DNA of 64,000 nucleotides from contig JAJEKV010000080.1 of the NCBI GenBank assembly GCA_021234155.1, positions 4,197,953 through 4,261,952 of the forward strand. The letters run 5' to 3'. How positions within the stretch are numbered: the first letter of the stretch is position 1; every line of letters starts with the position of its first letter. The notes under the pieces were generated by a model. It had not been told where the DNA came from. It made no database searches and worked only from the letters and a program-made list of their open reading frames with translations. Positions 46,531 to 58,200 of this stretch are shown here, one piece after another. The position numbers and the translations under genes are program-made. The DNA comes from Isoetes taiwanensis (taxonomy: Eukaryota > Streptophyta > Lycopodiopsida > Isoetales > Isoetaceae).

Positions 46531-46967
46531 ATTAAACTACAAGCAGTTAAAATGTAGTGGTCTCGTAGTGATTTCGCTCAAAAAAGGAAACAATGCACGG
46601 TTCGTAAATGTGGCCTTTAGCTAAAAACAATGCATGGTCCTTATATATAATTTTTTTTAGCACGGTTTTTCTTCAATTTTCCACATATTATTTTTAGTAT
46701 TTGTATTGCAACCACGTGTTGTTTTTCAATAACACATTTTTTTTCTAGTGTTGTTTTTGTTACAATAACATTTTTTTTTTTGGTAGTGTAGAAACAATGT
46801 GTTCAAAGTAAACAAAAACAACAAAGATATCAAACTTAAGATTAGCGATTTTTCTATTGTCACGAGAGAATGCAGTTAGATGATTGTAATAGTAAACAAG
46901 GAATTGTTGCATTGAATACACTTATTCAAAATATATAAACTTTGAATACTCTTATTCAGCACTTCTT

Positions 46968-47890
46968 TTTTTTTTTTGTTGAAGGACGTCAGACTTTATT
47001 CAATCAAAGAGTCAAATACAAGTATAAATGCAGAGACAGGAATAAAATCTCAGCGGATAAGCGGAGACCCACCGAGTGAAGCAACCTGCCTAAGCATAAG
47101 AGTGCACATCCAACAACTCCTCAAAAATCAATCGCCTCTTGCGAGGGGCAAGTGAAGAACAATGATACGACTTTACAATGTAACCTTGAGCTTCTTGGAG
47201 AACACGATTATCTGCCACATCCAGACCTTTGAAGATTACCAGTCTTCGTCTTTTCCAGATAGTCCAAAGCAACCATCCTGCTGCTAGATGAAAAGCCTGG
47301 CCTTGTAACTCTGTCCAGGTACTTGGGTAAATTGCCAAAAGCAGTTGTTGACTTGTTAGTGAAACCTGAAAAAGGGAAAACAACCAGTCCCATACACATC
47401 TAAGGTGTTCACACATGAAAAAGCAATGCTCAATGGTCTCGGATCCACGCTTGCATGAGGACCGATTTGATATTCTAGGGTTAAACTTATGGACAAGCAC
47501 ATTAACCCGAGACACCTATGAAGAATACGCCACCAAAGAACTGCCACTTTAGGATGAAGTAAGCTTGTCCCATGCCCAAGACCACACCTTACGCCATTGA
47601 AGAGGAGGAAGTTGAAGAGACCACTTATTAGACGGAGGAAGAACATCAGTATCAAGCAACAACTGATACATAGAGTTCACAAGTTTGCACTCCTTAATTT
47701 CTTCATGACAAACCCATACCAAAATATCTTCTTGGTGTGGGAGGAATAGGTCAGTAGAAAATCAGCAACTTTTGCCAAAGAACTCTATCCCCGCCCCAAT
47801 AGAAACTTTAAGCGAAAAGCCTCCCATGTCGGAAGCGGCACGAGTCATACCATCTTTGCAATAGTTAAGATTCCAGCACTTTTCCAACGT
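46968..47890 (-). mobile_element. 5'-truncated LINE insertion, 17-bp target duplication
   Basis: CTTATTCAGCACTTCTT flanks the element exactly on both sides (46951-46967 and 47891-47907). A T-run (poly(A) on the minus strand) lies directly after the left copy. The body is minus-strand LINE 3' coding sequence with a zf-RVT domain: SLLHPKVAVLWWRILHRCL in one frame and, after a frameshift, CKRGSETIEHCFFMCEHLRC and CVWDWLFSLFQ (47090-47515). This is target-primed reverse transcription with 5' truncation, inside the CACTA-like element and so younger than it. Confidence 0.93.
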
Positions 47891-47907
47891 CTTATTCAGC
47901 ACTTCTT

Positions 47908-48746
47908 GTAGTGCTACTGTTTACAACATGTTTTAAAACCAGTTTATTCACATATTTTGTTACAACAAACCAGTTCATAAAATTAGTTCATGCTCACGTA
48001 TTTTATTAACACAAATTCAACTGCATGTTATCTATTCCTTTCTAGTTCCGCAGCAACATCTTTTGATTCCTTTCAAAGGTTTTGCTTGGAGTGGCCATAC
48101 TTGAAAGCCCCGATTACGCCTCAAATCTTGCCATGTTTCGCGAAAAGCTTATCTCGCCATCGCCACGCTGCGGTAGAACACGGAATCCGCAAGCATAGAT
48201 CAGTTTAAGGCAGAGAATAATATATGCTAAAGGCAACAAACAATAGTAGTACAAGTGCAGATCGCAAGCCATAGCAGAACTCAAAAGGTACAAATGCAAA
48301 TATAGAAGAGGAGATTCAGGAAAGATGAAGGGATTCAAAATAGTGGGCCGCCATAACTCTTAAGAATCCATAGCCAATACCTTGAAGGTTAAGAATCGGC
48401 ATAGATTGCCATGGATTGGGTGCAAAGGACGAGATCATGGGGCTTTTCTACCATCGCCACTTCATAGTTTGGATATAACACCGAAACACGGAAATAGCAA
48501 GCCCAGATTAGCCTATTGCGACCAACTCACATCAAGTATTCAAATGGAAAATGAAAGGTTCTTAAATCATTACGAAGCGTGAAGAAGCTTCTTTGGCGCT
48601 TTTTAGCTTACCTTCGGATCCGCCATTGCGAAATTAGTGAACGGATCTATAAGTAAGAACGTTTTTTGCAAAAATCTAAGAAAAATTACCGAGACAAAGC
48701 CCCGAGCGCCTTAGCTTAGCAACGGATCCGCCCGGGGCCATTGTTG
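47908..48746. other. Interior of CACTA-like element, no recognised gene
   Basis: The sequence is more GC-balanced than the ends and contains recurring GCGGATC and ATCGCCA motifs. Frames are short and overlapping. It could be captured host DNA, but I recognise no exon. Confidence 0.4.
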
Positions 48747-48935
48747 CATAAAGATTGAGGCGGATCTACAAAAACCGGGGCATATCTTGCAAGCGGATAA
48801 AGTGGAAGCAGATTGCAATGGATTGAAACAGAATATGCATAAAGATTGAGGCGGATACGCAAAAACTAGGGCATATCTTGCAAGCGGATGAAGCGAAGCA
48901 TATTGTAATGGATTGAACATCTTAGATTGGTACGC
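48747..48935. repeat. Two-copy tandem repeat, about 94 bp
   Basis: ATAAAGATTGAGGCGGATCT, then GGGGCATATCTTGCAAGCGG and CAATGGATTGAA, is repeated with few changes. Confidence 0.8.
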
Positions 48936-50988
48936 AAGGCACATTATCTTGTTCGAGTCTGCACATTACGAACGAAAAAGACCATATCTTAAATGCGAAA
49001 TCGAACTAAGAAACAAATAAACAAATAAAAGCGGATCAAAAGTAGAGATTGACATGATCGGAAGCGATATAAAACTAGAATGAGATGGGTTTATTTTCAG
49101 GCGACCAACTATGCGAAAAAGGCGAAGAAGGTCTCATTAGCGGTAATGTGAATCCGGCCTTCTATGCATGCAGACTCGCCCACCATATAGCTGTAAAATT
49201 TGCTTACGCATATCCAAAAATCCGCCAAGCAGCTACTACTCCCCGCCCTTGCTCTATTTTTAGACAAAAGCTTACCCAAAATGCCGCCATAGCCACATGC
49301 TATCTCCATAGCCAAAGATAAGGATCGGAAGAAGAGAATAAAGAAAGAGAAGGCGAGAACAAAAGCCAAATTGTGGAGCAAAAGGAAAAGCGGTCGAGTT
49401 CACGATCTAGCTCCCTCAATCGGCCCTTAATTACGGCCAATGGGATCAAAGGACTAGGATCACAATCTCGACCCTTTATCTCATTCATCCAAACCGTTGG
49501 ATGCTTTACCATTTATTCAATCACAATGTTTACTTAATCACACATGAAAATAATTATTTTGGTCTCTCATTCGACTCATATATATGTTGTTTTAACTTTG
49601 TAATCCTTAATGCGATGTTTTAATCTTGTTTTGTGGGCCATTGATGGGAGAATATTCCCTCCCTTGTGCCACATCAAAGGGCCTCGGTTTTTCTTTTTTG
49701 CCTTTAACCCCATGAAACTTTCAATGGTGCAAACCAAACCAAGAAAAACCAATGGATCCAAATACATATTACATTACTCTCAACAAAAATTATAGCCAAC
49801 TTGAAGCGTGGAAGGGAGGCCTCATCAGAGAGTGCCACCTCAAGAGGCCGATTCAACAGTCCCAAAGCCAGGGCACATCAATGGTGACATGTCATGCCAC
49901 ATAAGAAAGGCCAACTTTTGACTAGGCCAAAAGTAAAAAAAATGTGCAACTTTGGTTTTCCATGGGTGATGTGGCAAATGTTTGATGATGACTAGGCATT
50001 TTTGCAACAAATGGACAAAGCAAGTATTTGGCAAAGGGAACTTCAAGAACTTAGAGCAATTTTTGTTACCAAGAGCATGCTTATTTGACTTGTCCTGACT
50101 TATTGACTGTATTTCCTTGAGTTTGATTAGCAAGATTGCCTAACTCGAGATGCATGCTTTGATGCAATTCTAAGGTGTCTACGTGGTAAGCCACCTCATG
50201 CCACCTCATCTAAAATTGATATCAACTGTTAGATTTTAGATTTTATGATCCTGGGGCCTAAGAAATTAAAAAAGCTTTAGAAAATGGCAGGGTCCCTCTT
50301 CGACCATCTGTGAGCACCTTCAGCACATATCATCGCCCTAAAAGAAAGACGGGGACTGGATCCAACAGGCTAAGTATGGTTTTTGCGGTTTGGAGCCTTC
50401 TTTTTTGCGATCTCAAAACTGTCACTGTTTTGTTCATGCTCGGTCCCGGTCACTTCTTTATTTATTTGACAACTGCAGATGAATAGTATAAGCTCTTTAT
50501 TAGGAGGATTTAAACTTCTCTTCTTCCTTCATTGATCATAGTGCTGGTCTCCAGCCGCCACAAAGAGTTTATTCCTTTAATCTTAGTAATAAAACCTGAA
50601 ATTGGCCCCATTTTGTTTCAAAGCTTTATCATAGCTTTGTCGTGTTTGCTCTGCTCGAAATTGTAGAATAGCTCCTAGTTGGTCCTTTGTGATCCTTAAA
50701 ATGGTATCTATTATCAATCATATTTTTCACCCCTTTGATCAGAGTTGTGGTTATCTTAGCACAAGCATCTTGGCCATCGCCGACACCATTATTTGCTTCC
50801 AGAGCAAGCTCCAGAGCACAAGGGTAAGCCTGCTCTTGTTCTGGACCTGGATCAAACATTGATCGATTCTTGTTTTGAGGATATGAATTGTGGGCATGAG
50901 GATATGAATTGTAACGTGGAGCATGAGAATGAGATAATCAAGTATTCATGTGGAAATGTCATGGTGTAAAAGAAATTTTAAAAGCCAT
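48936..50988. other. Interior of CACTA-like element, unassigned
   Basis: A minus-strand frame at 50629-50859 (76 codons; PCALELALEANNGVGDGQDA) has a coding-like composition and may be a captured exon, but I cannot name it. The rest has only short frames. Confidence 0.35.
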
Positions 50989-51442
50989 GGCATGTTAGAG
51001 CATAGCTGGCACGTTTGAGCCACCTTGGCATGTTGGAGCCTAGGTGGCATGCTTGAGCCTAGGTGCCATGTTTGAGCCCATGTGGCATGTTTGAGCCACC
51101 TTGGCGTGTTGGAGCCTAGGTGGCATGTTTGAGCCTAGATGGCATGTCGGAGCCCGCATGGCATGTTTGAGCCACCTTGGCATGTTTGAGTCTAGGTGGC
51201 ATGTTGGAGCCTAGATGGCATGTTTGAGCCCGCGTGGCATGTTTGAGCCACCTTGGCATGTTTGAACCACCTTGGCATGTTTGCACCCAGGTGGCATGTT
51301 GGAGTCTGCATGGCATGTTTGAGTCTAGGTGGCATGTTGTAGCCTAGGTGGCACATTTGAGCCACGTTAGCATGTTTGAGCCTAGGTGGCATGTTTGAGA
51401 CACGTTGGCATGTTTTAGGTGACATGTTGGAGCCTAGGCGGC
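50989..51442. repeat. Minisatellite, 19-bp unit, about 24 copies
   Basis: The unit is GGCATGTTTGAGCCACCTT, alternating with GGCATGTTGGAGCCTAGGT-type variants. Almost every unit is exactly 19 bases; two near the right end are shortened or altered. The minus-strand frames here, which encode strings such as SNMPRWLKHA, are read-through of the array and not genes. Confidence 0.95.
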
Positions 51443-51811
51443 ATAATTGTATCTTTTTATTGAGAGCATATAGACGAGTACTTAAATACCACAATGGTAC
51501 AATAAGGTAGAATACTGTAGGATAATACTCTTAACATGGAAGATATATACATGCGTGTTCCACAAATTCATATCTCTTTATGCATTTCACATCTGCCATA
51601 TTTGTGAGGACACATATATGCCCATGTATTAAAACTGTGTATAAGTTTGCCATTTGAGGTTAAAATTGAACGAATGATCTCACTGTTTGCAAGATATATT
51701 TAGTACGATATCTTTTTATATCTTTCCTCCTGTATCTATGGAATGTTTTTCTGCCTTCTGAGTTCGTTGTGTGTATATTAGGTTTGAATTGTAGTATCGA
51801 ATATTTTTCAG

Positions 51812-51871
51812 GCCATCTGCAATGGTGCTGCTGCTGTAATCGCTGTTGGAGGAGATGGCACGTTTAATGAG
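51812..51871 (+). pseudogene. Captured single exon of a diacylglycerol/sphingosine kinase
   Basis: The 60-base exon lies between an acceptor (TATTTTTCAG) and a donor (GAG|GTGCTG) and encodes AICNGAAAVIAVGGDGTFNE. The GGDGT loop with the preceding hydrophobic strand is the nucleotide-binding signature of the DAGK catalytic domain, found in diacylglycerol, ceramide and sphingoid-base kinases and in the plant homologues. About 90 bases of intron-like sequence lie upstream; no other kinase exons are near. It lies inside the CACTA-like element, as a captured gene piece, and cannot encode an enzyme by itself. Confidence 0.75.
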
Positions 51872-52424
51872 GTGCTGCCAGTGTTGGAGTTCATGTCATA
51901 ACTTGTGTTGAAGATGTTAAAGACAGTTATAAAATGCTGAGACAGATGAAAATCCTGATATTAAGTTATTGGCAATTAAGTACTGATAATGGAGATTGAG
52001 TACTTAGAGTATTTATGCAGAAGAACAAAATTGAAGAACTGAGCAAGCAGAGAAATTCATCTTGTTCAAGTTAAGCAGCTAAGGAAGGGATCAACGTTTC
52101 ATACACTAGGTCATTAACTTGACCTAGGTATGGAATATTAAACTAATGGTTAAAACCATTGAATCAAGATAGGGGAATATTCGAATGAGTTCGTCGAGAT
52201 CCTTGGATCCAATTTCGGTTCAAACAGCTCGGTCCAATATTATGAAGGCATGAAGCTCAGATGGATTCGGCAACTTGCAAGCGGTCTGGCTTGACCACCG
52301 GACTGCAAAAATAAATGAATGAGCAGTGCAGATGGTTTGGTATTGGAAAATACAAGGTGCGGTCCGGAGAACAGGTAAGCATTATCTGGTTCTAAGATGA
52401 ATGACATTTCGATGCTACAGTGTT

Positions 52425-52446
52425 TTCTATTCTATTCTATTCTATA
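52425..52446. repeat. TATTC microsatellite
   Basis: About four TATTC units occur. The same unit forms LINE tails elsewhere in the window, but the diagnostic CCGTGGACGTTAA is absent here. Confidence 0.7.
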
Positions 52447-52844
52447 TGAACAGTGCCACAATGATTATTTCCAATGGTTTTGAATACATGTAATAATGTT
52501 AATGAGGAGGAGAAGTTTGCTTAATGCTTAGACCATTAACATAAGGTGTGTTTTTTGAATAGATATGACTTATGCCATTAGAACAATTTGATTCTACATT
52601 TGTTGTTGTTGTCAATCAAGCAAAGTCATTAAGTTGCTCTATGATATTTTGTTCTATCCTCTGATAATTTCTAACAGCCAACACATTAATCTACCTTCTA
52701 TTTCAGAGCCAAACATATTGGTACCATTATAAGAGTCCTGTGAATTAGTCATAATAGATATCTTGTCAAACGAAATGCAACATGTAATCGGTGGGTCCAT
52801 AAGCTTACATATTAATCAAGGCTATAATGCTAACAACCATGGTG

Positions 52845-52990
52845 TTGCAAAATGAAAAGGTTGATAGGCACGAAACAACATTAAAATATTACTGTCAAGC
52901 CTCCTTAATTTTGTTAACAACGATGGCAAAGGCAATAGGCACATGGAACAACTTTAAAATGCTACTGTCAAGTCTTCTTAATGCAAATTT
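52845..52990. repeat. Two-copy tandem repeat, about 88 bp
   Basis: ACAACATTAAAATATTACTGTCAAGCCTCCTTAAT matches ACAACTTTAAAATGCTACTGTCAAGTCTTCTTAAT downstream. Right after it a second short repeat (CGCCTATTTTCACATGCCAT-like) starts, at 53060-53165. Confidence 0.7.
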
Positions 52991-53229
52991 TGGCAAAGAT
53001 GAAAGCCTATGCACTAGAAGGAGGGAAGAATGTTTTTCGGTTGCCTGATTTAGGTTACTCTTTTATTCACCTGTTTTCATATGCCACGGAATGTTTTTGC
53101 CTGGTTCAGGTCATTCGCCTATTTTCACATGCCATGACTGAGTTTTCTATTCGCCTATTTTCACGTACCAGACCAGTCAGACTATGTTTGTCTAGACTAT
53201 TTCCAATCATGTTGTATGCCATCGAGAGA

Positions 53230-54045
53230 ACTGTGATTGTGCATAAACCACATGCTTTTAAGAATGTACTTAATACCTCCGAAATATGCTCATTAAGATT
53301 GGATAATACCACTATAAAATACCATAAAAAAAACTCGACCATAGACCATGTTCTACATTACAAAGATCAACCAACAAAACCATGTAAAAAACCATTAAGA
53401 AGTTTAGAATCATATTACCCTAGGAAATTAGATGTAAAACCATGTACTAACCATGTCTTCCTTAACAAAAAACCACTAGCATTCTTTCTCAACAGGAAAG
53501 TGAAAAAGTCAACCACCAAACCATGTTAAAAGCCACTAACAATTTGGCAACTCATATTAGCCTAAAAAATTACGATGAAAAACCTCGAATAAAAAGACAT
53601 TGTTAAACTATGTCTAGAAACATTATAGTATTTCCAGTCAAAAACCACTAACATTTTGGCAAGCCGTGCTTGCTTAAAGAATCCAAATGAAAAATCACAA
53701 ATAAGAGATATATGAACATTGAAGTATTGCCAGTTAAAACCACTCCCAAAACCATCTACATGTATAAAAAAACTATTAAGCATTACTTTCTTACTCTCAA
53801 TGTTGCAAATTGCATAATTAACCACTATGACATGCCAAACTCGTAGCAAAGACCTGGATAAAAACCTTCATCAGTCTCAATAAACCACATAAGAGTATAA
53901 ACTAGCATGCAAAACCATAGTTCCATTCTAAAAACCACTATAATAGGTGGATTTTATTAAGGAAAATTATTTTTGCATGGAAAACCACTATCATAGTGGT
54001 TTTGTAGTGGTTATCTATGATAGTTAAATCTTTGGGTGCCTTGTG
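53230..54045. repeat. Right subterminal repeats of the CACTA-like element
   Basis: Many copies of AAAACCATGT, AAAACCACTA and AAACCATTAAG occur. The 182-codon frame at 52981-53529 runs through them and is judged spurious. The left end (45290-46700) carries the same motifs, mostly in complementary form (ATGGTTTT). Confidence 0.75.
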
Positions 54046-54618
54046 TAGTAGGCTTGGTCAAAATACGTATTGAAAGTTATATCATGTTTGAAGACAAGAT
54101 TTAATATGGAAGACACATGTAATGTTTTAGTAAGCACAAAGCTTTTTAGCACAAATGATTATGCAAGCAATGAGAAGGAAATGGAAGGTGAAACTGAAAG
54201 GTGGACAAGAACTTTATGCAAGAACTTTAGTGAAGGTAAATATGCATTCGTTGATGTTGAGAAATGCATTGGACAATCTTATGCCTTTGTAGTGAGATTA
54301 ATGGTGCAGCATGGCCATAAAAATATGAGGGCATTGTGGGATGCTTATAGACGGAATGATTTTAACTTTGATGTTTATGACGAGGTGATGAAACTATGGC
54401 AAGTACTTCTTGTTCTTCCAGCAAGCACAGTGGAATGTTAGCGTGGTTTTCGACGACAAAACATGATAAAGGATGATTTACGAGAAAGTTTGAAGCTGGC
54501 CACTCTTGAGACCTTAATGTTTTTATCATTGTTTGCGCCTGATGTGGTAGATGCAAATTATGATCTGATTTTTGCTACTTGGATGCAAGACAAGCAACGC
54601 CGCATGGTGCCATTGTGA
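54046..54618 (+). pseudogene. hAT transposase, C-terminal part with dimerisation domain
   Basis: Continues the gene interrupted at 45250. The open frame from 54070 leads to LWQVLLVLPASTVEC, then an in-frame TAG (54439-54441) in place of an expected acidic residue. It goes on RGFRRQNMIKDDLRESLKLA and LETLMFLSL up to the stop TGA at 54616-54618. LPAST.E..F with the following basic and leucine-rich part is the hAT C-terminal dimerisation domain. With the 44258 part this makes a complete but broken gene core. Confidence 0.9.
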
Positions 54619-54949
54619 AACATATCAATATGAGTTATTTTGGATCCTTTTATAGTTATCAAGACTTGGTGCCATTATGTTGTAAAACATATTATAATAT
54701 TACTACTGCTAAGGTTATTTTGTATCATTTTCATAGTTATAAGAGTTAAAACGTTTAAGTTTCGAATGTCTTTTAATGTTTTTTTTTCTTATTTTCATGG
54801 TTTAAGCTTTGAATGTCTCTCAAAACTTGGACATGCAATAAAAATGGCAGACCAAAAATTTGCCCTTCAAATTGAATGGCAAGGCGCAAAGTTGCCCTTC
54901 AAAAAAAAACTAGGGGTCCCATTCAAATTTAAGGCTTCATGCTAGGGGC

Positions 54950-55285
54950 TTCGTTGCATATGATTATCTGATACATATGGCAGGTCTAAAGTCTTTACCA
55001 CAGGACTTGTTGGTCATACTTGAATCCGTAACCTAAAAGCAATGGACGTTTAAGGTCCTTAGGCATGATATGCCATGAGCTAATCCACTCGCTATAGGCA
55101 CGATATGCTAGGAGTTGCTTTCATATGATTATCTAGTACATGGCAGGTTTAAAGTCTCTACCACAAGATCAGTTGGTCGTACTTGAACCCGTGACCTCTG
55201 AGCATTAAATTTTTAAGGTCCCCATTTCTAGACCGATGTTGGCCATGTTTGAACCCGTAACCTTGGGGCGATTTAAGGTTGTACC
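54950..55285 (-). repeat. Tandem SINE-like repeats with tRNA-like boxes
   Basis: On the minus strand, GATTAGCTCATGGCATATCA (55066-55085, A-box-like) is followed about 30 bases later by GGTTACGGATTCAAGTATGA (55014-55033, B-box-like). A second copy has GGTCACGGGTTCAAGTACGA near 55177-55196 and a third GGTTACGGGTTCAAACATGG near 55243-55262. Shared sequence TATGATTATCTGATACAT shows that the first two are tandem copies with a period of about 165 bp. Spacing and box order fit a tRNA-derived SINE. Confidence 0.6.
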
Positions 55286-58200
55286 ACTAGTGCATGCCCC
55301 AAAGGTTTATGTTCTTGTTCTACTTGACTCCAACAATACTTAAAAATAATTCTCATTCTAGTCAAATGTGATTTATTTTGCTTTCTCCTTCCTATGTTCT
55401 GTCATTAAATTGCAAAATTTTCAAAATGGAAAAAAGAAAGAAGAATTGTGTAAAGGAATTTACTATGTACAATACCACTACAAAATGACTTGGGACAATG
55501 TGGTCATATTTGAGAGTGATGTAGACATATTACTTTTACGTGAGGGCAAGACTAAGAAAGTGGCGATATTGTAAAAGATGAAGTTGCTAAGCTTTAGGAT
55601 TCATCGTCTAAGAAAAAAACCTAGCTCTTGAGTATAGACATCATCTTTAACATCTTCATCTATTTCTACAGTATCTTCCCCAATTTCACAATCTTTTAAA
55701 CATATTTTCAATTCAACGATCCCTTCAGTCAGACTTGCACATGAAAAAATACGACTGCATCATTCTCAAACATTATTATCAACTTTCTCCTTGGTTCTTT
55801 TGTTTATTTCTGACACATCCGCAACTATTGACTTGTAATAGGCATGAAATGCGCTTTGTTATGTTTGTATTTACAACGTTTTCAATAAAATAGAAGTTGT
55901 ATCGGCCAATTTTTCTGGGGTGTATTTCTGTTGCGCCACGTAGCAACATCGCGGAATGGAAATTGGCCCATCGATTCCGCTCAGCAGGTAAGAACAGAGG
56001 TAGGAACTGGTAATATCAGATGTACAGAACCGATTTACCAGGTAGAGTTTTTTCTGCCATTGCTTTTGCTCTTGAAGAGAATGCTCTGTTTCTGAAACAA
56101 AATACTCTATTTCCTTGGTTTTCGCGGTGTTTAGATTCTTTCTAAATTCGTAGATCTCGCTGGGAGGCTAGCTTCACTGGTCAACATCCATGGTTAGGAT
56201 CTAGGACGCTGGCGCTACCTTTTAGATACCAGAATCTCTAAAGCTTGACTTTATGTTATAAGCTTCTTGAAGTGTTTATACATCCGGTAAATCAATGTCA
56301 GGGATTTGAATGAAGGAGCCATTTTAATAGCTACAGAGTTGACATGTGCTTGAGAAACAAATAGTCAAGAATTATACCTTTGTTATAGCTTCCACTAATA
56401 TGTTGTTGCTTTTGGTTGATGGTTTTATACTTGTTTCTGTTCTAGCTTTTTGAATGTGATGGGAGACTAGTTTATCTCTGAGGACCATCAACCTGCTTAC
56501 AATGATCTTCACATTAACCAGGTTGTAAATGCATTTGTAGCTTAGTACTGTGATAATCATCTTTGTCTCTGAATTATGTTTATGGCACAACCGGGATTTT
56601 GCGGAACAACACGTTGTAACTGGCAATGAGGATGTTGTGACCCTTCTAGTATATGCATTATACAATTTTCTGCCCTGTCACATAATTTTGTAACCTTTAA
56701 AATTGTTCAAGGCTAAATCAACATATAGTATATCCATTCGTTATGGTCAACAATGCCTCTTTCTGCTTGCAACTGTTACATAAATAGAAATTAAATCATC
56801 GATTAACCTGGTTTTTATATCTTGTTTAGGTCGAATCTGCAATGGAGGCATTAGCAAAAGTGTGCAATCAAGAACCTAGTGATGGACTAATGGCCCCAAA
56901 CATGGGCATCCTGATCAGCATATTACCTAATCTAATTGGCAGTTATCATTTTATATAACCGCCAATTAAATCTTTTAGCCAATGGGAGGTTGTTGCATTC
57001 TGCATGGTTTGCTAATGAAGATATTTTAGACAGGTCTAAACCCATTAAGCTGTTAATTTTTTTACTTGAAAACCCTTAAAACGGCCTCTTTTTTCCTTCT
57101 CTGCCCACATTTGAGTAGCTGAAACAGATAATATGATTGATTGAGCTTCAAAAAGCCCAAGGGAGGTGGAGCACCAGTGGTGTACTTAAAGAGAAAACTT
57201 CCACGATAATCACCCTTTTAAGTCAAATCCAAGTTTGTGTTTCACAGACTTATTCTCTAGAAGACATAGAATAACATCAAAAGAATTTCAGTGGATTTCG
57301 TAGTTCTGCTGTGAATAATAGGAGTCTGATCACCTAAATGATGATGGCTCTTCCCTAACAGTGCAATTCTAATTGTGCATCTAATGGACTGTAATGCTGA
57401 TATACTCATTCTACATAGTGCCCTGAATGGACAGATAGATTACCTCAACGGCTCACTAGAGTAAATGATGCAACTACTGGTGATATGGTCACCTACATGG
57501 TTTAGAATCAATCTTGACTGGTTTGCTGTAGTACTAAAATGGACAACAAGAACACCTCAATGGCTCACTGAAATAACTTAGATGGGCAAAAAGGTTACCT
57601 TCAAAGGTACATTTGAATACTCTGGATTGTTTACAGGTTTACATACAATGGTGCTCCTTTATACCCCGATGATCCACAGAAATGTGTTAAGGAATTGAAC
57701 CCAAGGCTGGCAATTCATTCACATCATCTGCACAACATGCCAAATTAGAAAACATATCAAATATGCCATCAACAGTAAAGCCATGTTCAAAGACAAAAGT
57801 GTACCTGTGAACCAAACTGAATTGCTACATGATTAATTCGAGTCCTCATTCCAAAACTACAATTGTTACAAAGACATTACAAAGTCATAAACATTTCCCA
57901 TATTCCGAAACTACAATTAAATAACCTTGTTGAGCAATTCAAAGATATTACATAGTTTGAATGCAAAAAATTGATGCAGGACCCTTTAACTAAGGTACTA
58001 AAGCCCAATACTTCTCATATGGTCCTCCCTATAAACATCATCACATCTTCAGAATGCTATCATAGTTATCCATTCATTATGGCAACAATTTCTGATTGCA
58101 ACTGTTATATAAATAGAAAAGAAACTATCGATTAATATAGCAGAATTTAAGATCTGCACATGGACACAGCCATAGTTTTAAGTAAAGCTTGCAATGTTCA

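Larger units (their letters stand above)
45254..54045. mobile_element. 8.8-kb CACTA-like DNA transposon, TAG target duplication, inserted in hAT gene
   Basis: Terminal inverted repeats: CACAAGGCACCCAAA at 45254, and its complement ending at 54045. TAG lies at 45251-45253 and 54046-54048. CAC-type ends, a 3-bp duplication and dense subterminal repeats (AAAACCATGG, AAACCACTA, AACCATTAAG) over roughly the first 1.4 kb and last 0.8 kb fit CACTA/EnSpm, though the canonical start is CACTA. No transposase is recognisable, so it is probably non-autonomous. Removing it with one TAG joins codons (TCG TGT AG|T AGG) in the hAT gene. The interior holds a LINE (46968-47890), a 94-bp duplication (48747-48935), a 19-bp minisatellite (50989-51442) and one kinase exon (51812-51871). 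Confidence 0.8.

Noticed and set aside
51116-51494. Minus-strand frames encoding repeated SNMPRWLKHA-type strings
   Set aside because: They are read-through of the 19-bp minisatellite; the unit is not a multiple of three, so all frames give similar periodic peptides.
51881-52410. Possible solo LTR starting TGTTGGAGTTCATGTC
   Set aside because: The start resembles a Copia LTR, but I found no matching CA end, no target duplication and no internal sequence.
52981-53529. 182-codon plus-strand frame
   Set aside because: It lies in the subterminal repeats of the CACTA-like element and consists largely of translated AAAACCA motifs.
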